Shown: positions 41,489-50,776, counted from the first letter of the stretch. The stretch: DNA of 64,000 nucleotides from Novosphingobium terrae (GCF_017163935.1 NZ_JABVZR010000001.1:434001-498000); one strand, 5' to 3'. Translations and numbers: made by a program. Notes: a model not told the origin generated them from the letters alone.

Positions 41489-42811
41489 ATGACGATGCTT
41501 GTCTGGCCCTATCACCCCGATCTGCTGGCGCGCCCCGTGCCGCGCTACACCAGCTTTCCCACGGCGGCGGAATTCGCGCCTCTTGGAGGCAGCTCTCTGG
41601 GCGAGGCGCTGGATCAAACCTCGGGCGATATCTCGCTCTATCTCCACATCCCCTATTGCGAGCAGATCTGCTGGTATTGCGGCTGCAACACGGGCGCCGC
41701 CAACCGGCAGGGGCGGCTGACCTCCTATCTCGACGCCCTGGCGCGGGAGATCGCGCTGGTGGGCAAAAGGCTGGATGGGCGGGTGAAGGTCAAGCGCGTG
41801 GCCTTTGGCGGTGGCAGCCCCAATGCCATCAGCCCCACGCAATTTGTGCGGCTGGTCGATGCCATCACGCTGCATTTCTCGCTGGGCGACCCGGTGTGGT
41901 CGATCGAACTCGATCCGCGTACCATGACGCGCGATTGGGCGCAGGCGATGGCTGCGGTCGGCATCAGCCGCGCCAGCCTTGGCGTGCAGACCTTCGCTCC
42001 GCGCCTGCAGGCCGCCATTGGCCGCGTGCAGAGCGACGCGGTGATCGAAAGCGTCACCGATATGCTGCGCGAGGCGGGTGTCACCTCGCTGAACTACGAT
42101 CTGATGTATGGCCTGCCGGGCCAGACATGGGACGATCTGCAATCCTCTCTGGCCCGCACCGCAGAACTGGGCGCGGACCGCGTCGCGCTCTTCGGCTATG
42201 CCCATGTGCCGCATCTTCTGCCGCGCCAGCGCCGCATCGATGCGTCAGCCTTGCCGGGGCAGGAGGAGCGCTTCTTTATGGCCGCGCGCGGCTATGCCTG
42301 CCTTGTTGAAGCAGGCTATCGCCCCGTGGGCTTTGACCATTTCGCGCGCCCCGGTGACCCTATGGCTCAGGCTACTTTGGGCGGCAGGCTGCATCGCAAC
42401 TTTCAGGGCTTTACCGATGATGCCGCCCCGGTGCTGATCGGGCTGGGCGCCTCGGCCATCTCCAGCTTTCCTCACGCCCTCATCCAGAACGAGAAGAACG
42501 CCGGGCGCTACCGCATGCTGCTCTCGCAAGACCGGCTGACCGGCGGTCATGGCATTCTGCGCTCCGACGCGGACCGCGCTCTGGGCGTCCTCATCGAGCA
42601 GATCCTCTGCCATGGCCGCGCCCGCATCGGCGGCGATCTGGCCATGCAGCATGCCGCCGCCCTCGCGCCCTTTATGGAGCGCGGGCTGGTCGATGTGGAG
42701 GCGGGGCTGCTCACCATGCTGCCCGGGGGCCTGCCCTATGCGCGCAGCATCGCGGCCATTTTCGACCCCTACCGGCAGGACAACACCAGGCGCTTCAGCT
42801 CTGCGGTGTGA
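41489..42811 (+). CDS. hemN: Oxygen-independent coproporphyrinogen III oxidase HemN
   Basis: 440 aa from ATG 41489 with AGAAGGGA upstream. The radical-SAM cluster motif is CEQICWYC (Cys57, 61, 64), within the HemN signature YLHIPYC. The PRYTSFPTA N-terminus is typical. It decarboxylates coproporphyrinogen III without oxygen, providing heme for the oxidase in micro-oxic conditions. Its location after the cco genes and behind an FNR box fits this. Confidence 0.95.
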   Translation: MTMLVWPYHPDLLARPVPRYTSFPTAAEFAPLGGSSLGEALDQTSGDISLYLHIPYCEQICWYCGCNTGAANRQGRLTSYLDALAREIALVGKRLDGRVKVKRVAFGGGSPNAISPTQFVRLVDAITLHFSLGDPVWSIELDPRTMTRDWAQAMAAVGISRASLGVQTFAPRLQAAIGRVQSDAVIESVTDMLREAGVTSLNYDLMYGLPGQTWDDLQSSLARTAELGADRVALFGYAHVPHLLPRQRRIDASALPGQEERFFMAARGYACLVEAGYRPVGFDHFARPGDPMAQATLGGRLHRNFQGFTDDAAPVLIGLGASAISSFPHALIQNEKNAGRYRMLLSQDRLTGGHGILRSDADRALGVLIEQILCHGRARIGGDLAMQHAAALAPFMERGLVDVEAGLLTMLPGGLPYARSIAAIFDPYRQDNTRRFSSAV

Positions 42812-42842
42812 CATTCCTTTCCCAAAGCCCTAGACCGGGCCG

Positions 42843-43430
42843 ATGGAGACGATCACCTTCCGCGAGCATCGCGCCAAGATTGTGCCCTCTGTGCTGGGCT
42901 GGCTGATTTTCTGCCTGCCTTCGCTGGGCATCTGCGATGTGGTGTTCCACATGATGATCGCCAATCGTGGCCTCGGCCCCCGCCACCCGTGGCAGGAACT
43001 GGCTTGTTATGTGCTCCTTTTCGCCTTCACCGCGGCCTTCTGCATCGGGCTGGTCCGCAGCCTCTGGCGCCTGATCCAACCGGGCGAGATTGTGCTGACA
43101 GCCCGCAGCATCCGCACCACCACTTTCGGCAAAACCATCATGAGCGACTGGTCCGAACTGGGCGTGGCCACGCAGGAAAGCATTGGCGGCAGAGGCTCGC
43201 GGCGTGACGTGATCCACCTGCCGCGCATGGATGGCGGCCGCCCGCTGCAACTCGATGTGCGCTGGTATGCGGCCAGATTGCCAGCGATCCACGATGCGAT
43301 CCGCGCGATCAGGCGCGGAGCCCCTCTGCCACCTGTGCCCGAGCATGTGTCATGGTTCTACATCTGGCTGTGGACGCCGTTTCTGGCGCTGGTGCTGTGG
43401 TGCGAAATCTCGGTGCTTCTCGTTTTCTGA
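42843..43430 (+). CDS. Integral membrane protein with PH-like domain, unknown function
   Basis: 195 aa. Two N-terminal membrane helices (about 14-36 and 52-76), a soluble middle (QPGEIVLTARSIRTTTFGKT and following, about 80-165) resembling bacterial PH-like domains of YdbS type, and a final helix (about 167-192). It follows hemN by 31 bp. I do not recognise a named family. Confidence 0.7.
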   Translation: METITFREHRAKIVPSVLGWLIFCLPSLGICDVVFHMMIANRGLGPRHPWQELACYVLLFAFTAAFCIGLVRSLWRLIQPGEIVLTARSIRTTTFGKTIMSDWSELGVATQESIGGRGSRRDVIHLPRMDGGRPLQLDVRWYAARLPAIHDAIRAIRRGAPLPPVPEHVSWFYIWLWTPFLALVLWCEISVLLVF

Positions 43431-43465
43431 TCGCAGGGCGGCTCAAAACCCCCTAAGGGGCGCCC

Positions 43466-43807
43466 ATGGCCAAAGCTGATCGTCTCGACCGCCTCGACAA
43501 GCAACGCATCGACTGGGAGGCCGATTACCGCGCCGCCCTGATCGAGGCCCTGAAAGTGACCGCAGCGGGCCAATGGGGCCTCTTCGACCACCGCGCTGAT
43601 AAGGTGGCCCGCAAGGCCGTCGCTCCGACGATCGAGGCGCTGGAGGATCTGGCCCACAGCATCGATGAAGCGCGCGAGACGCTGTTCCTTGAACCCTTCG
43701 AGCTGCATCGCGAATTTCTGGCCGCGCGCGGTCCGGTGGCGTCCAACGCGGTAGGGGAGCCGAAGCAGGCGCGGGCTTGGCTGGATCGATTGGCGGCCGA
43801 GAAATAA
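43466..43807 (+). CDS. Conserved small helical protein, unknown function
   Basis: 113 aa, charged and mainly helical (KADRLDRLDKQRIDWEADYR; LEDLAHSIDEARETLFLEPF). No signal peptide, membrane segment or known motif. Its composition and codon use look like a real gene, and its stop is directly followed by repeat copy C. Confidence 0.65.
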   Translation: MAKADRLDRLDKQRIDWEADYRAALIEALKVTAAGQWGLFDHRADKVARKAVAPTIEALEDLAHSIDEARETLFLEPFELHREFLAARGPVASNAVGEPKQARAWLDRLAAEK

Positions 43808-43821
43808 GTAAGAAGGATAGA

Positions 43822-44055
43822 TGCGAGGGGGTTACCCCCTCGCGCTCCCGGAACGTCTTCCGACGATAGGGCAGCGTTCTCGAATCCTCACGCCTAGCCT
43901 CTCCAGCTGCGCAAGCTGAAGCGCCGCAGGCAATCATTCCCCGATAGGACGGTGCTGGCCAAGTCCAGCCTGCGGCGCGGCGAGCTATGCGCCTTGGCCG
44001 AACCCTGTGCGCCACGTAGACATTCATGGGAGCGCGAGGGTGTAACACCCTCGCA
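43822..44055. repeat. Composite inverted intergenic repeat, copy C
   Basis: 234 bp. The left cap TGCGAGGGGGTTACCCCCTC with GCGCTCCC begins an inverted beta unit (CGTCTTCCGACG). The right half is an alpha unit (CACGTAGACATTCATG) ending in the cap at 44028-44055, which reads GAGGGTGTAACACCCTC. It shares the longest stretch with copy B. It separates the gene at 43466 from the small RNA terminator. Confidence 0.88.
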
Positions 44056-44088
44056 TTTTCTCTTTCCCCTTCTCCAAACCTTAAAACC

Positions 44089-44257
44089 AAAAAAGGGCGG
44101 CTACCCGCAAGCAGCCGCCCTGTAAGTTGGGGAGAAATCCTTCACGCGGAAGGAACGATGGGGTCTCTTGAAGCCGAGGCTTCATCTGTCCGGAACCCCC
44201 GATCCGAGGACCCCATCGTAGCAGACGGACTTGCCGGGTGACGCCTCCGCCATGCGT
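44089..44257 (-). ncRNA. Candidate FNR-controlled small RNA
   Basis: About 169 nt on the minus strand. It ends in a textbook terminator, GGGCGGCT/AGCCGCCC (44095-44120) followed by six Us. Upstream are a 15-nt hairpin (44139-44153) and a long stem of perfect 11-bp arms ACGATGGGGTC (44155-44165) and GACCCCATCGT (44209-44219), which enclose further stems. The start is predicted near 44257 because the FNR box at 44292-44305 would be centred at -41.5 and TAGGAC would occupy the -10 position (44269-44264). No plausible ORF is present. The stretch TTCTCCCC between hairpins could pair with ribosome-binding sites. It might instead be a known family such as 6S RNA that I cannot match by eye. Confidence 0.62.
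44095..44120 (-). terminator. Rho-independent terminator of the candidate small RNA
   Basis: An 8-bp GC-rich stem with a 10-nt loop, followed on the minus strand by TTTTTTGGTTTT. It is the clearest intrinsic terminator in the window and points away from dsbD. Confidence 0.88.
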
Positions 44258-44291
44258 GAGACTGTCCTAGGCCAGTGCCAGGGCGCCGACC

Positions 44292-44305
44292 TTGATCGCG
44301 GTCAA
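44292..44305 (-). promoter_or_regulatory. Perfect FNR box at the small RNA promoter
   Basis: TTGATCGCGGTCAA is a full palindromic Fnr site. It lies 14 bp beyond the dsbD stop and faces no protein gene in the correct orientation, but is ideally spaced for the small RNA. Confidence 0.8.
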
Positions 44306-44318
44306 AACGTCGATTTTT

Positions 44319-46463
44319 TCAGCGCGAAGCGAGGTCCGTCAGCGTCTTGGGCGTCAGCACCTGAGGCAGGCTCTGCGGCGTGGAAGCCGAGCCGCGACCG
44401 TACCACACATAGAGCGGCACGCCTGCCGCGCCTCGGGTTGTCAGGTAGCGGGTGATGGCCGGGTCGCGGCGGGTCCAGTCGCCTTTCAGCACGACGACGC
44501 CGGCTTTGGCGAAGGCGTCACGGGTGGCTTCGCGCTCAATGGCGACGCGTTCGTTGACCTTGCAGGAAAGGCACCAGTCGGCGGTAAAATAGGCGAAGAC
44601 GGGGTGGCCTTGCGCCAGCGCTTGATCGAGCGCCTGCTGGCTGAAGGGCTGGGTGGGCAGCAGGCCCTCGGCCTCGGCGCTGGGGGCATGGACGGTGCGC
44701 GGCAGGATCACGGCGGCGCACAGGCCCAGCACGGCGACCAGACCCAGCGCCCGCCGTCCGCCGCCCAGCGTGATGCGCTGGGTGCGGCCCAGATGCGTCA
44801 GGATGCCGACCAGCACGATGGCGAAGACCAGACAGGCACCGGCGAAGCTATAGCCACCAAGGCGGCTGGCCAGCCAGAACAGGCCCAGCGCGGTCAGGCC
44901 CATGGGCACGGCCATGGCCTTCTTGAACCAGCCCATCCACGGGCCGGGCTTGGGCAGGGCGCGGCGCAGCGCGGGGATATAGGCGATGGCGAGGAAGGGC
45001 AGGGCAATGCCGAAGCCCAGCGCCACGAAGAGCAGCATCGCCGGGGCAAAGGGCAGCAGCACCGCCGCGCCCATGGCGCCTGCCATAAAGGGCCCAGTGC
45101 AGGGGGTGGCCACAAAGGCGGCCAGCAGACCGGTGATGAAGGCGCCGCGCGCGGTGTTGCGTTTGCCGGGCAGGGCGCCGCCCTGCGTGGCGAAGCTGGG
45201 GGTCAGGAATTCGAACAGGCCCAGCAGATTGGCGGTGATCGCCACGGCGAGCAGCAGCAGCGCGGCCACCACGCCGGGCTCCTGAAGCTGGAAGGCCCAG
45301 CCCACTTGCTGCCCGCCCGCGCGCAGCGCCAGCAGCAGCGCGCCAAGCGCGGCGCAGGTGACGATCACGCCCGCCGAATAGGCCAGACCTTCCACGCGCG
45401 CTTCGGCCTCGCTCTCGCCAGCGCGGGCGAGGCTCAGCGCTTTCAGGCTAAGGATCGGGAAGACGCAGGGCATGATGTTGAGCAGCAATCCGCCCGCAAT
45501 CGCCGCCAGCACCAGCAAGGGCAGCGGTGAAGGCTTGGGCGGAGCATCGGTGGCGGCGGTGTCGATCGGCGTGCCGTCCGTGGGCACGGCGCCCGGCACG
45601 GCGGCGATGGTCAGGCCGTCGCCATTGCGGTTGAGGCGCAGCACGGCATTGAAGCTGGCCGGATTGGCGGCGGCGCCCTGAGCGCGCTTCAGCGTGACGA
45701 TCAGCGTGTCGCCGGAGCGGGCAAAACCCTGAGGCGCGGCATAGTCGATGGCGCGTTCGTCAGCCGAGAAGACATGCGGGCGCTCCAGCGCGGCACCGGC
45801 GGGGAAGGGGATGCCGAGGCGAAGCGTATCGCCCTGCACCGCGATATGGGCCTGAGAACCCAGCGGCGCGGGCAGCTTGGCGCGCCATGCATCGAAGCGG
45901 GCATCATGCTGCGCGGGGAAGGCCGAGATCTTCAGCGTGGTGGACAGATCGGCGCTTTCGGGCACGCAGATCTGCTCGGTGCAGGCCAGCCACTCGGCCT
46001 TCACCGAGATCGGCAGGGTGCTGCCCGGTTTTGCGTCGGCGGGCACGGTGAAGGGCACCAGCAGCGCATAATCCGACTGATAGACATGGTTCATCAGCCC
46101 GCTGACCACCAGCGTTTCGGGCACAGGATATTGCGGCGTCCCCGCGCTGGCTCCTGCGGGCAGATGCCATGTCAGCTGCAGGCCAAGGCCCGCATCGCCC
46201 GGATTGAGCCAATAGCCGTGCCAGCCCGCAGAAGGATGCATATCCAGCGCCAGCGTGGTCGCCTGCCCCGGCTGCACGGTGTTTTCGGCCACCAGCTGCG
46301 CCGCGATATGGGTGGGCTCTGCTGCCCGCGCCGGGGCCATGCCCATACCCATGCCGACGCCCAAGGCCGCCAGCAGCGCCATGCTCCACGCCATCAGCTG
46401 ATGTGTCAGCTTTTCCAACGGGATCGGCAGCAGGGGGTGGCGTGAAGGCAGACGGACTGGCAT
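44319..46463 (-). CDS. DsbD-family thiol:disulfide interchange protein
   Basis: 714 aa from ATG 46463 (GGAG upstream); a longer frame to 46496 is less likely. A signal sequence leads to a periplasmic DsbD-alpha/ScsB-like domain with a cysteine pair (WLACTEQICVPES). Eight membrane helices (about 325-560) follow, containing LLNIMPCVFPILSLK and AFVATPCTGPFMA with one redox cysteine each. A C-terminal thioredoxin domain has WCLSC. It carries electrons from cytoplasmic thioredoxin to periplasmic proteins such as cytochrome c maturation factors, which suits its place after the oxidase genes. Confidence 0.9.
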   Translation of the reverse strand: MPVRLPSRHPLLPIPLEKLTHQLMAWSMALLAALGVGMGMGMAPARAAEPTHIAAQLVAENTVQPGQATTLALDMHPSAGWHGYWLNPGDAGLGLQLTWHLPAGASAGTPQYPVPETLVVSGLMNHVYQSDYALLVPFTVPADAKPGSTLPISVKAEWLACTEQICVPESADLSTTLKISAFPAQHDARFDAWRAKLPAPLGSQAHIAVQGDTLRLGIPFPAGAALERPHVFSADERAIDYAAPQGFARSGDTLIVTLKRAQGAAANPASFNAVLRLNRNGDGLTIAAVPGAVPTDGTPIDTAATDAPPKPSPLPLLVLAAIAGGLLLNIMPCVFPILSLKALSLARAGESEAEARVEGLAYSAGVIVTCAALGALLLALRAGGQQVGWAFQLQEPGVVAALLLLAVAITANLLGLFEFLTPSFATQGGALPGKRNTARGAFITGLLAAFVATPCTGPFMAGAMGAAVLLPFAPAMLLFVALGFGIALPFLAIAYIPALRRALPKPGPWMGWFKKAMAVPMGLTALGLFWLASRLGGYSFAGACLVFAIVLVGILTHLGRTQRITLGGGRRALGLVAVLGLCAAVILPRTVHAPSAEAEGLLPTQPFSQQALDQALAQGHPVFAYFTADWCLSCKVNERVAIEREATRDAFAKAGVVVLKGDWTRRDPAITRYLTTRGAAGVPLYVWYGRGSASTPQSLPQVLTPKTLTDLASR

Positions 46464-46571
46464 GGGGAACTCCGGACAGGCAGGGTGCTTTCGCAACCGC
46501 GAAACATTGCCCTGTCATGCATATGTGACACGCATCTGCCGCGCTCGCCAGAATTTTGCAAGGAAAGCTCT

Positions 46572-48296
46572 GTGTATCCTATCACTTCACTAGGTTTTTC
46601 TTTTGCGCGGGGTTTCAATGTCCGCCGTCCGGGCGTTGCGCTGCTGGCTTTGCTGGCCACGCTGGGCGGCTGCACGCAGGACCATCCCCGTTCCACACCT
46701 GTCGCCCAAAGCGCCCCCGCGCCCGAACCCACAGCGCCTCCGAAGCTGGTGGTGGCGATCTCCATCGACCAGTTCTCTGCCGACCTTTTCGCCCAATATC
46801 GCCAGCATTTCACCGGCGGCTTTGCGCGGCTGATGCAGGGCGCGGTCTTCCCCAGCGCCTTCCAGAGCCATGCCGCCACGGAAACCTGCCCGGGCCACTC
46901 CACCCTGCTGACGGGCGCTCACCCCAGCCGCACCGGCATCATCGCCAACAACTGGTTCGATCTGGACGCCAAGCGCGCCGACAAGCGCGTCTATTGCGCC
47001 GAGGATGAGAAAGACCCGCAATCCTCGGTGGAAGACCCGGTGGTTTCGGCGGTGCATCTGCGCGTGCCCACGCTGGGCGAGCGGATGAAGGCGGCCAATC
47101 TGGCCACGCGCAATGTGGCGGTGTCCGCCAAGGACCGTGCCGTGGTGATGATGGGGGGCCACACCATCGATGAAGGCTATTGGTGGAAGGGCGGGGCTTT
47201 CACCACCTTCCGGGGCCGCGAGCTGGCCCCCGCCGCCGTGGCTGAAAACAGCACCACCGCCGCGCTGATCGCCAGCGGCGCGCCCGAACTGCCGATCCCG
47301 GCATGGTGCGCCCCGCGTGACCGCGCCATTGAGGCGGGCGAGGCCGTGGTGGGCACCACCCGCTTCACCGTCGAGAAGAAGATGCCCGATACCTTCCGCG
47401 TCTCGCCGCGCATGGATGGGGCGACGCTTGATCTGGCGGCGCGGCTCACCAGCGATATGGCGCTGGGCAAGCGCGATGCCACCGATCTGCTGTCGGTCAG
47501 CCTTTCGGCCACCGATTACATCGGCCACGCCTATGGCAGCGAGGGCGTGGAGATGTGCGTGCAGATGGCGCAGCTCGATTCGCAGCTGGGGGCGTTTTTC
47601 AACCGGCTCGATGCGATGGGGCTGGATTATGCGGTGATGCTTTCGGCGGACCATGGCGGTCTCGACACGCCCGAGCGCCTCGCCGAGCAGGGCCTGCCGC
47701 GCGCGGGCCATGTCGATGTGGCGCTGGCGCCCAACCGGCTGTCGCAGGTGATTGCGGCCAGGCTGAACATCAAATCCGAAGCCCCGATCATCCGCGCAGA
47801 CGGGCCTTTCGGTGACTATTACATCAGCCATGACCTGACGCCCAACCAGCGCGAGAAGGTGCAGGATCTGCTGGTCGCCCTGCTGAAGGCCCACCCGCAG
47901 GTAGCCTATGTCTTTACCAAGGAAGAGATCGCCCGCACGCCTCTGCCCGCCGCCAACCCGCAGGACTGGACGATGCGCGAACGCGCCCGCGCCTCCTTCG
48001 ATCCCGAGCGGACGGGCGATGTCTATGTGATGCTCAACCGCGCGGTGGTGCCGATCATTGCCTCGCGTCCCGGCTACACCGCCACCCATGGCAGCCCCTA
48101 TGATTACGACCGCCGCGTGCCGCTGCTGTTCTGGCGCAAGGGTCTGCCCGGCATGGAGCAGCCCCAGCCGGTGGAGACGGTCGATATCGCCCCCACGCTG
48201 GCGGCGCTGATCGGGCTGAAGGTGCCGCAGGGCGCGTTCGATGGCCGCTGTCTGGATGTGGATGGTGGACCGGGCAACTCCTGCGTGCCAAAGTGA
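46572..48296 (+). CDS. phoK: PhoK/PafA-type alkaline phosphatase lipoprotein
   Basis: 574 aa from a GTG start at 46572 with AAGGAAAG upstream. A signal with lipobox LGGC (Cys34) suggests an outer-membrane lipoprotein. The type I phosphodiesterase / alkaline phosphatase fold shows VVAISIDQFSADLF (metal Asp), AATETCPGHSTLLTGAHPSR (Thr nucleophile region, about 102-120), SADHGGLDTPE and the late ATHGSPYDYDRR metal His. Sphingomonad PhoK releases phosphate extracellularly. It is divergent from dsbD with a 108-bp gap. Confidence 0.87.
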   Translation: MYPITSLGFSFARGFNVRRPGVALLALLATLGGCTQDHPRSTPVAQSAPAPEPTAPPKLVVAISIDQFSADLFAQYRQHFTGGFARLMQGAVFPSAFQSHAATETCPGHSTLLTGAHPSRTGIIANNWFDLDAKRADKRVYCAEDEKDPQSSVEDPVVSAVHLRVPTLGERMKAANLATRNVAVSAKDRAVVMMGGHTIDEGYWWKGGAFTTFRGRELAPAAVAENSTTAALIASGAPELPIPAWCAPRDRAIEAGEAVVGTTRFTVEKKMPDTFRVSPRMDGATLDLAARLTSDMALGKRDATDLLSVSLSATDYIGHAYGSEGVEMCVQMAQLDSQLGAFFNRLDAMGLDYAVMLSADHGGLDTPERLAEQGLPRAGHVDVALAPNRLSQVIAARLNIKSEAPIIRADGPFGDYYISHDLTPNQREKVQDLLVALLKAHPQVAYVFTKEEIARTPLPAANPQDWTMRERARASFDPERTGDVYVMLNRAVVPIIASRPGYTATHGSPYDYDRRVPLLFWRKGLPGMEQPQPVETVDIAPTLAALIGLKVPQGAFDGRCLDVDGGPGNSCVPK

Positions 48297-48350
48297 CCTA
48301 CCCCCAAACACAGGTTGGCTGGATGGCCATCATCTCCTAAGGGGGTGCCC

Positions 48351-49595
48351 ATGAGCACTGCGAACACTGAGAGCCCGAACGTCACAGACCATCGCGATCT
48401 GGTCATTCTGGGCGGCGGACTGGTGGGCATGACGCTGGCGCTGGCCGCCGCGCGCAATGGCATCACCAGCCATGTGATCGAACGCGCAGACCCTGCCGAC
48501 CTCACCGCCGAGGGCGCCGATGGCCGCGCCTCGGCGATCTCCTCGGCCAGCTGGAACCTGTTCCGCCATATCGGTCTGGAAGAGGCGCTGAAGGATCTGG
48601 GCTGCCCCATCGAGTCCATTGCCGTGACCGACGCCATGCGCCCGGGCCGCATCGATTTCCGCCCCAAGCCCGATGAAGGCACGCTGGGCCGCATGTTCGC
48701 CAACCGCGACATCCGCCTCGCCCTGTTCGAGGCCGCGCGCCACGAAACCAACATCGCCTGGCACACCAAGGTGGAAGCCGTAAAGCGCGAGCGCGGCGAC
48801 CACGGCGTGGCCGTCACGCTGAACGATGGCCGCGTGGTGAAAGGCAGCCTGCTGATCGGCGCCGAAGGCCGCCGCTCGCCCAGCCGTGACGAAGACGGCA
48901 TCGGTCTGGTCCAGTGGGATTACAGCCACCGCGCCATCGTCACCGGCCTGACCCATGAAAAGCCGCATGAAGGCGTGGCGTGGGAAATCTTCTACTCCGC
49001 CGGGCCCTTCGCCCTGCTGCCGCTGCGCGACCTGCCCGATGGCCGCCATCGTAGCGCCTTGGTCTGGACCGTCCCCGAAAAGGACGCCAAGGGCGTGATC
49101 GGCATGAGCGACGCCGCCTTTGTCGCCGAAGTCTCCAAGCGCATGGACGGCCTTTACGGCAAGGTGGAGCTGAGCGCCCCGCGCATGTCCTATCCGCTGT
49201 CCTACCAGAACGCCACGCGCATCACCGGCCACCGCCTCGCGCTGGTGGGCGATGCTGCCCATGGTATGCATCCCATCGCCGGGCAGGGGCTGAACCTTGG
49301 CCTGCGTGACGTGGGCGCTCTGGTGGAAGTGCTGTCCGATGGCATGCGCCTTGGTCTTGAGCCGGGCGATGCACAGCTTTTGAAGCGCTACGAGAACTGG
49401 CGTGCGCTGGACAATTTCACCACCATGAGCGTGATGGATGGCATCGTGCGCCTCTTCGGCGTGCCGGGCCGCACGGCCAGCGCGGTGCGCCGTCTGGGCA
49501 TGGGCGCGGTGCAGCGCATGCCGACCCTGAAGCGCTTTTTCATGAATGAGGCGCGCGGGATGAGCGGGAAGCTGCCTTCGATCTTGCAGGCTTGA
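48351..49595 (+). CDS. ubiH: UbiH/UbiF-family FAD-dependent monooxygenase
   Basis: 414 aa from ATG 48351 with AAGGGGGT upstream. FAD-binding motifs are ILGGGLVGMTLALAAARNG (about 18-36) and GDAAHGMHPIAGQGLNLGLR (about 302-321). This family hydroxylates the ubiquinone ring. Which ring position it modifies cannot be read from the sequence, so the symbol is by family. Confidence 0.85.
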   Translation: MSTANTESPNVTDHRDLVILGGGLVGMTLALAAARNGITSHVIERADPADLTAEGADGRASAISSASWNLFRHIGLEEALKDLGCPIESIAVTDAMRPGRIDFRPKPDEGTLGRMFANRDIRLALFEAARHETNIAWHTKVEAVKRERGDHGVAVTLNDGRVVKGSLLIGAEGRRSPSRDEDGIGLVQWDYSHRAIVTGLTHEKPHEGVAWEIFYSAGPFALLPLRDLPDGRHRSALVWTVPEKDAKGVIGMSDAAFVAEVSKRMDGLYGKVELSAPRMSYPLSYQNATRITGHRLALVGDAAHGMHPIAGQGLNLGLRDVGALVEVLSDGMRLGLEPGDAQLLKRYENWRALDNFTTMSVMDGIVRLFGVPGRTASAVRRLGMGAVQRMPTLKRFFMNEARGMSGKLPSILQA

Positions 49596-49606
49596 AGAAG
49601 GAATAA

Positions 49607-49802
49607 GCAGGGGGCGTTACGCCCCCTGCACCCCCGTTACGTCTCCCGACACAAAAGGTGCGCAACGGGAGATCATGCGCATACGTCCCGCCGCCGGAGG
49701 CAATTATTCCCTGCGGGGCGGCGAGGTCAGGCGCAAGGATTGGGCGCGACTGCCTTATCGTCGGGAGACGGAATGGGAGCGCGAGGGGGTAACCCCCTCG
49801 CA
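49607..49802. repeat. Composite inverted intergenic repeat, copy D
   Basis: 196 bp between two convergent genes. The left cap has changed to GCAGGGGGCGTTACGCCCCC with TGC, keeping perfect pairing despite sequence change. The right half is a beta unit (CGTCGGGAGACG) with the standard cap at 49775-49802. The left half also has GTCTCCCGAC, suggesting beta-beta rather than beta-alpha composition. Confidence 0.82.
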
Positions 49803-49816
49803 TCTATCTTCCTGCT

Positions 49817-50776
49817 TCAAATATCGCCCTTAATCGCCTCACTCGGCTCAGGCGCGGGCGTAGGGCTGGGCGTTCCCGAAGCCGAAGCACCGGGTGTCTC
49901 CAGAGGGCTGGGCTGAGCGATCTCACGCCCGGCACCATCGTGCAGCGTCTTGGGCTCAAGCAGAGCGGTCGTCTCGATCGCGTCCAAAGCGCGCTGGGCG
50001 GTGTCGTAGCGCTGCGTCTGCGCGATCCAGTCAGATGCCAAAGCTGCGCCCGGCATCAGGCGCACATCCGCGATGGCGTCTTCCACCTTGCCCTCTTGCA
50101 GCGCCACGCGGGCGTGGTCCAGCCTCAGGCGGGGATCGGGCGCGGCGGAGGGGCTTTCGTGGCGCAGCACGAAGAGGTCGGAGATTTCGCGCTTCACCCG
50201 GGCCCAGCCGCTTTCGGTGGGGGGTGATTTTGCCAGCATCGGGCCCAAAGCCTCAAGGCGGGCGGTCAGGCGGTCGAGGGTGACGGGATCGTGGGCGAAG
50301 GTGATGATGGTGGCCACGGCATCGGGCTGGGCGGCGCCGAAGCGCAGTTTCAGCTGATCTTCGAGGTAGCCGAGCGGCGCACCTTTCTGCACCAGGCGGC
50401 GGGTGGCAAAGGCGACCAGCAGCGCTTCCGCGCGGGCGGCATTGCCTGATGCCGCGGCGGCTTCGAGGTCGAGCTTGTCGAGCTTCTGCTCAAGGCCCGC
50501 AACGCGCTCTTCCATCGCGCCCTGCGTCTGGGCGAGGGCGGCGCTGGAGGGCTGGGGCGGGGTGGGCACGGCCACGGGCGGCGGTGTAAACGCCCATGGG
50601 GCGATGCCGAAGGGGCTCAGCCAGCCTTCATGGGCAACCTCGCCCATGGCAACGGCTCCGGCGCCAAAGCCCACCAGCATCGTCAGCACCAGCAGCGGCC
50701 AGCGGCGCGGGCGTGGGTAGCCCGCAGCACCTTTGGGCGCTGTTTCTGTTGGCTGATTCGGAAAATCCTCGATCAA
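49817..50776 (-). CDS. Mitofilin-like membrane protein (COG4223-like)
   Basis: 319 aa. A Pro-rich N-terminus, one membrane helix (about 28-50), a coiled-coil segment (GAMEERVAGLEQKLDKLDLE), then a helical periplasmic domain and a Pro/Ser/Thr tail. Its place directly after hemD (4-bp overlap) is typical of alphaproteobacterial homologues of mitochondrial Mic60. A role in membrane or envelope organisation is known for such homologues elsewhere. Confidence 0.75.
   Translation of the reverse strand: MIEDFPNQPTETAPKGAAGYPRPRRWPLLVLTMLVGFGAGAVAMGEVAHEGWLSPFGIAPWAFTPPPVAVPTPPQPSSAALAQTQGAMEERVAGLEQKLDKLDLEAAAASGNAARAEALLVAFATRRLVQKGAPLGYLEDQLKLRFGAAQPDAVATIITFAHDPVTLDRLTARLEALGPMLAKSPPTESGWARVKREISDLFVLRHESPSAAPDPRLRLDHARVALQEGKVEDAIADVRLMPGAALASDWIAQTQRYDTAQRALDAIETTALLEPKTLHDGAGREIAQPSPLETPGASASGTPSPTPAPEPSEAIKGDI

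Noticed and set aside
38810..42214. Minus-strand open frame of 1134 codons
   Set aside because: It lies opposite ccoI, ccoS and hemN, all of which have intact motifs; the Arg/His-rich product is an antisense artefact.
44089..44257. Signal recognition particle RNA as identity of the small RNA
   Set aside because: The conserved GGAAGGAAGCAGCC-type apical loop is absent; 6S RNA cannot be excluded by eye.
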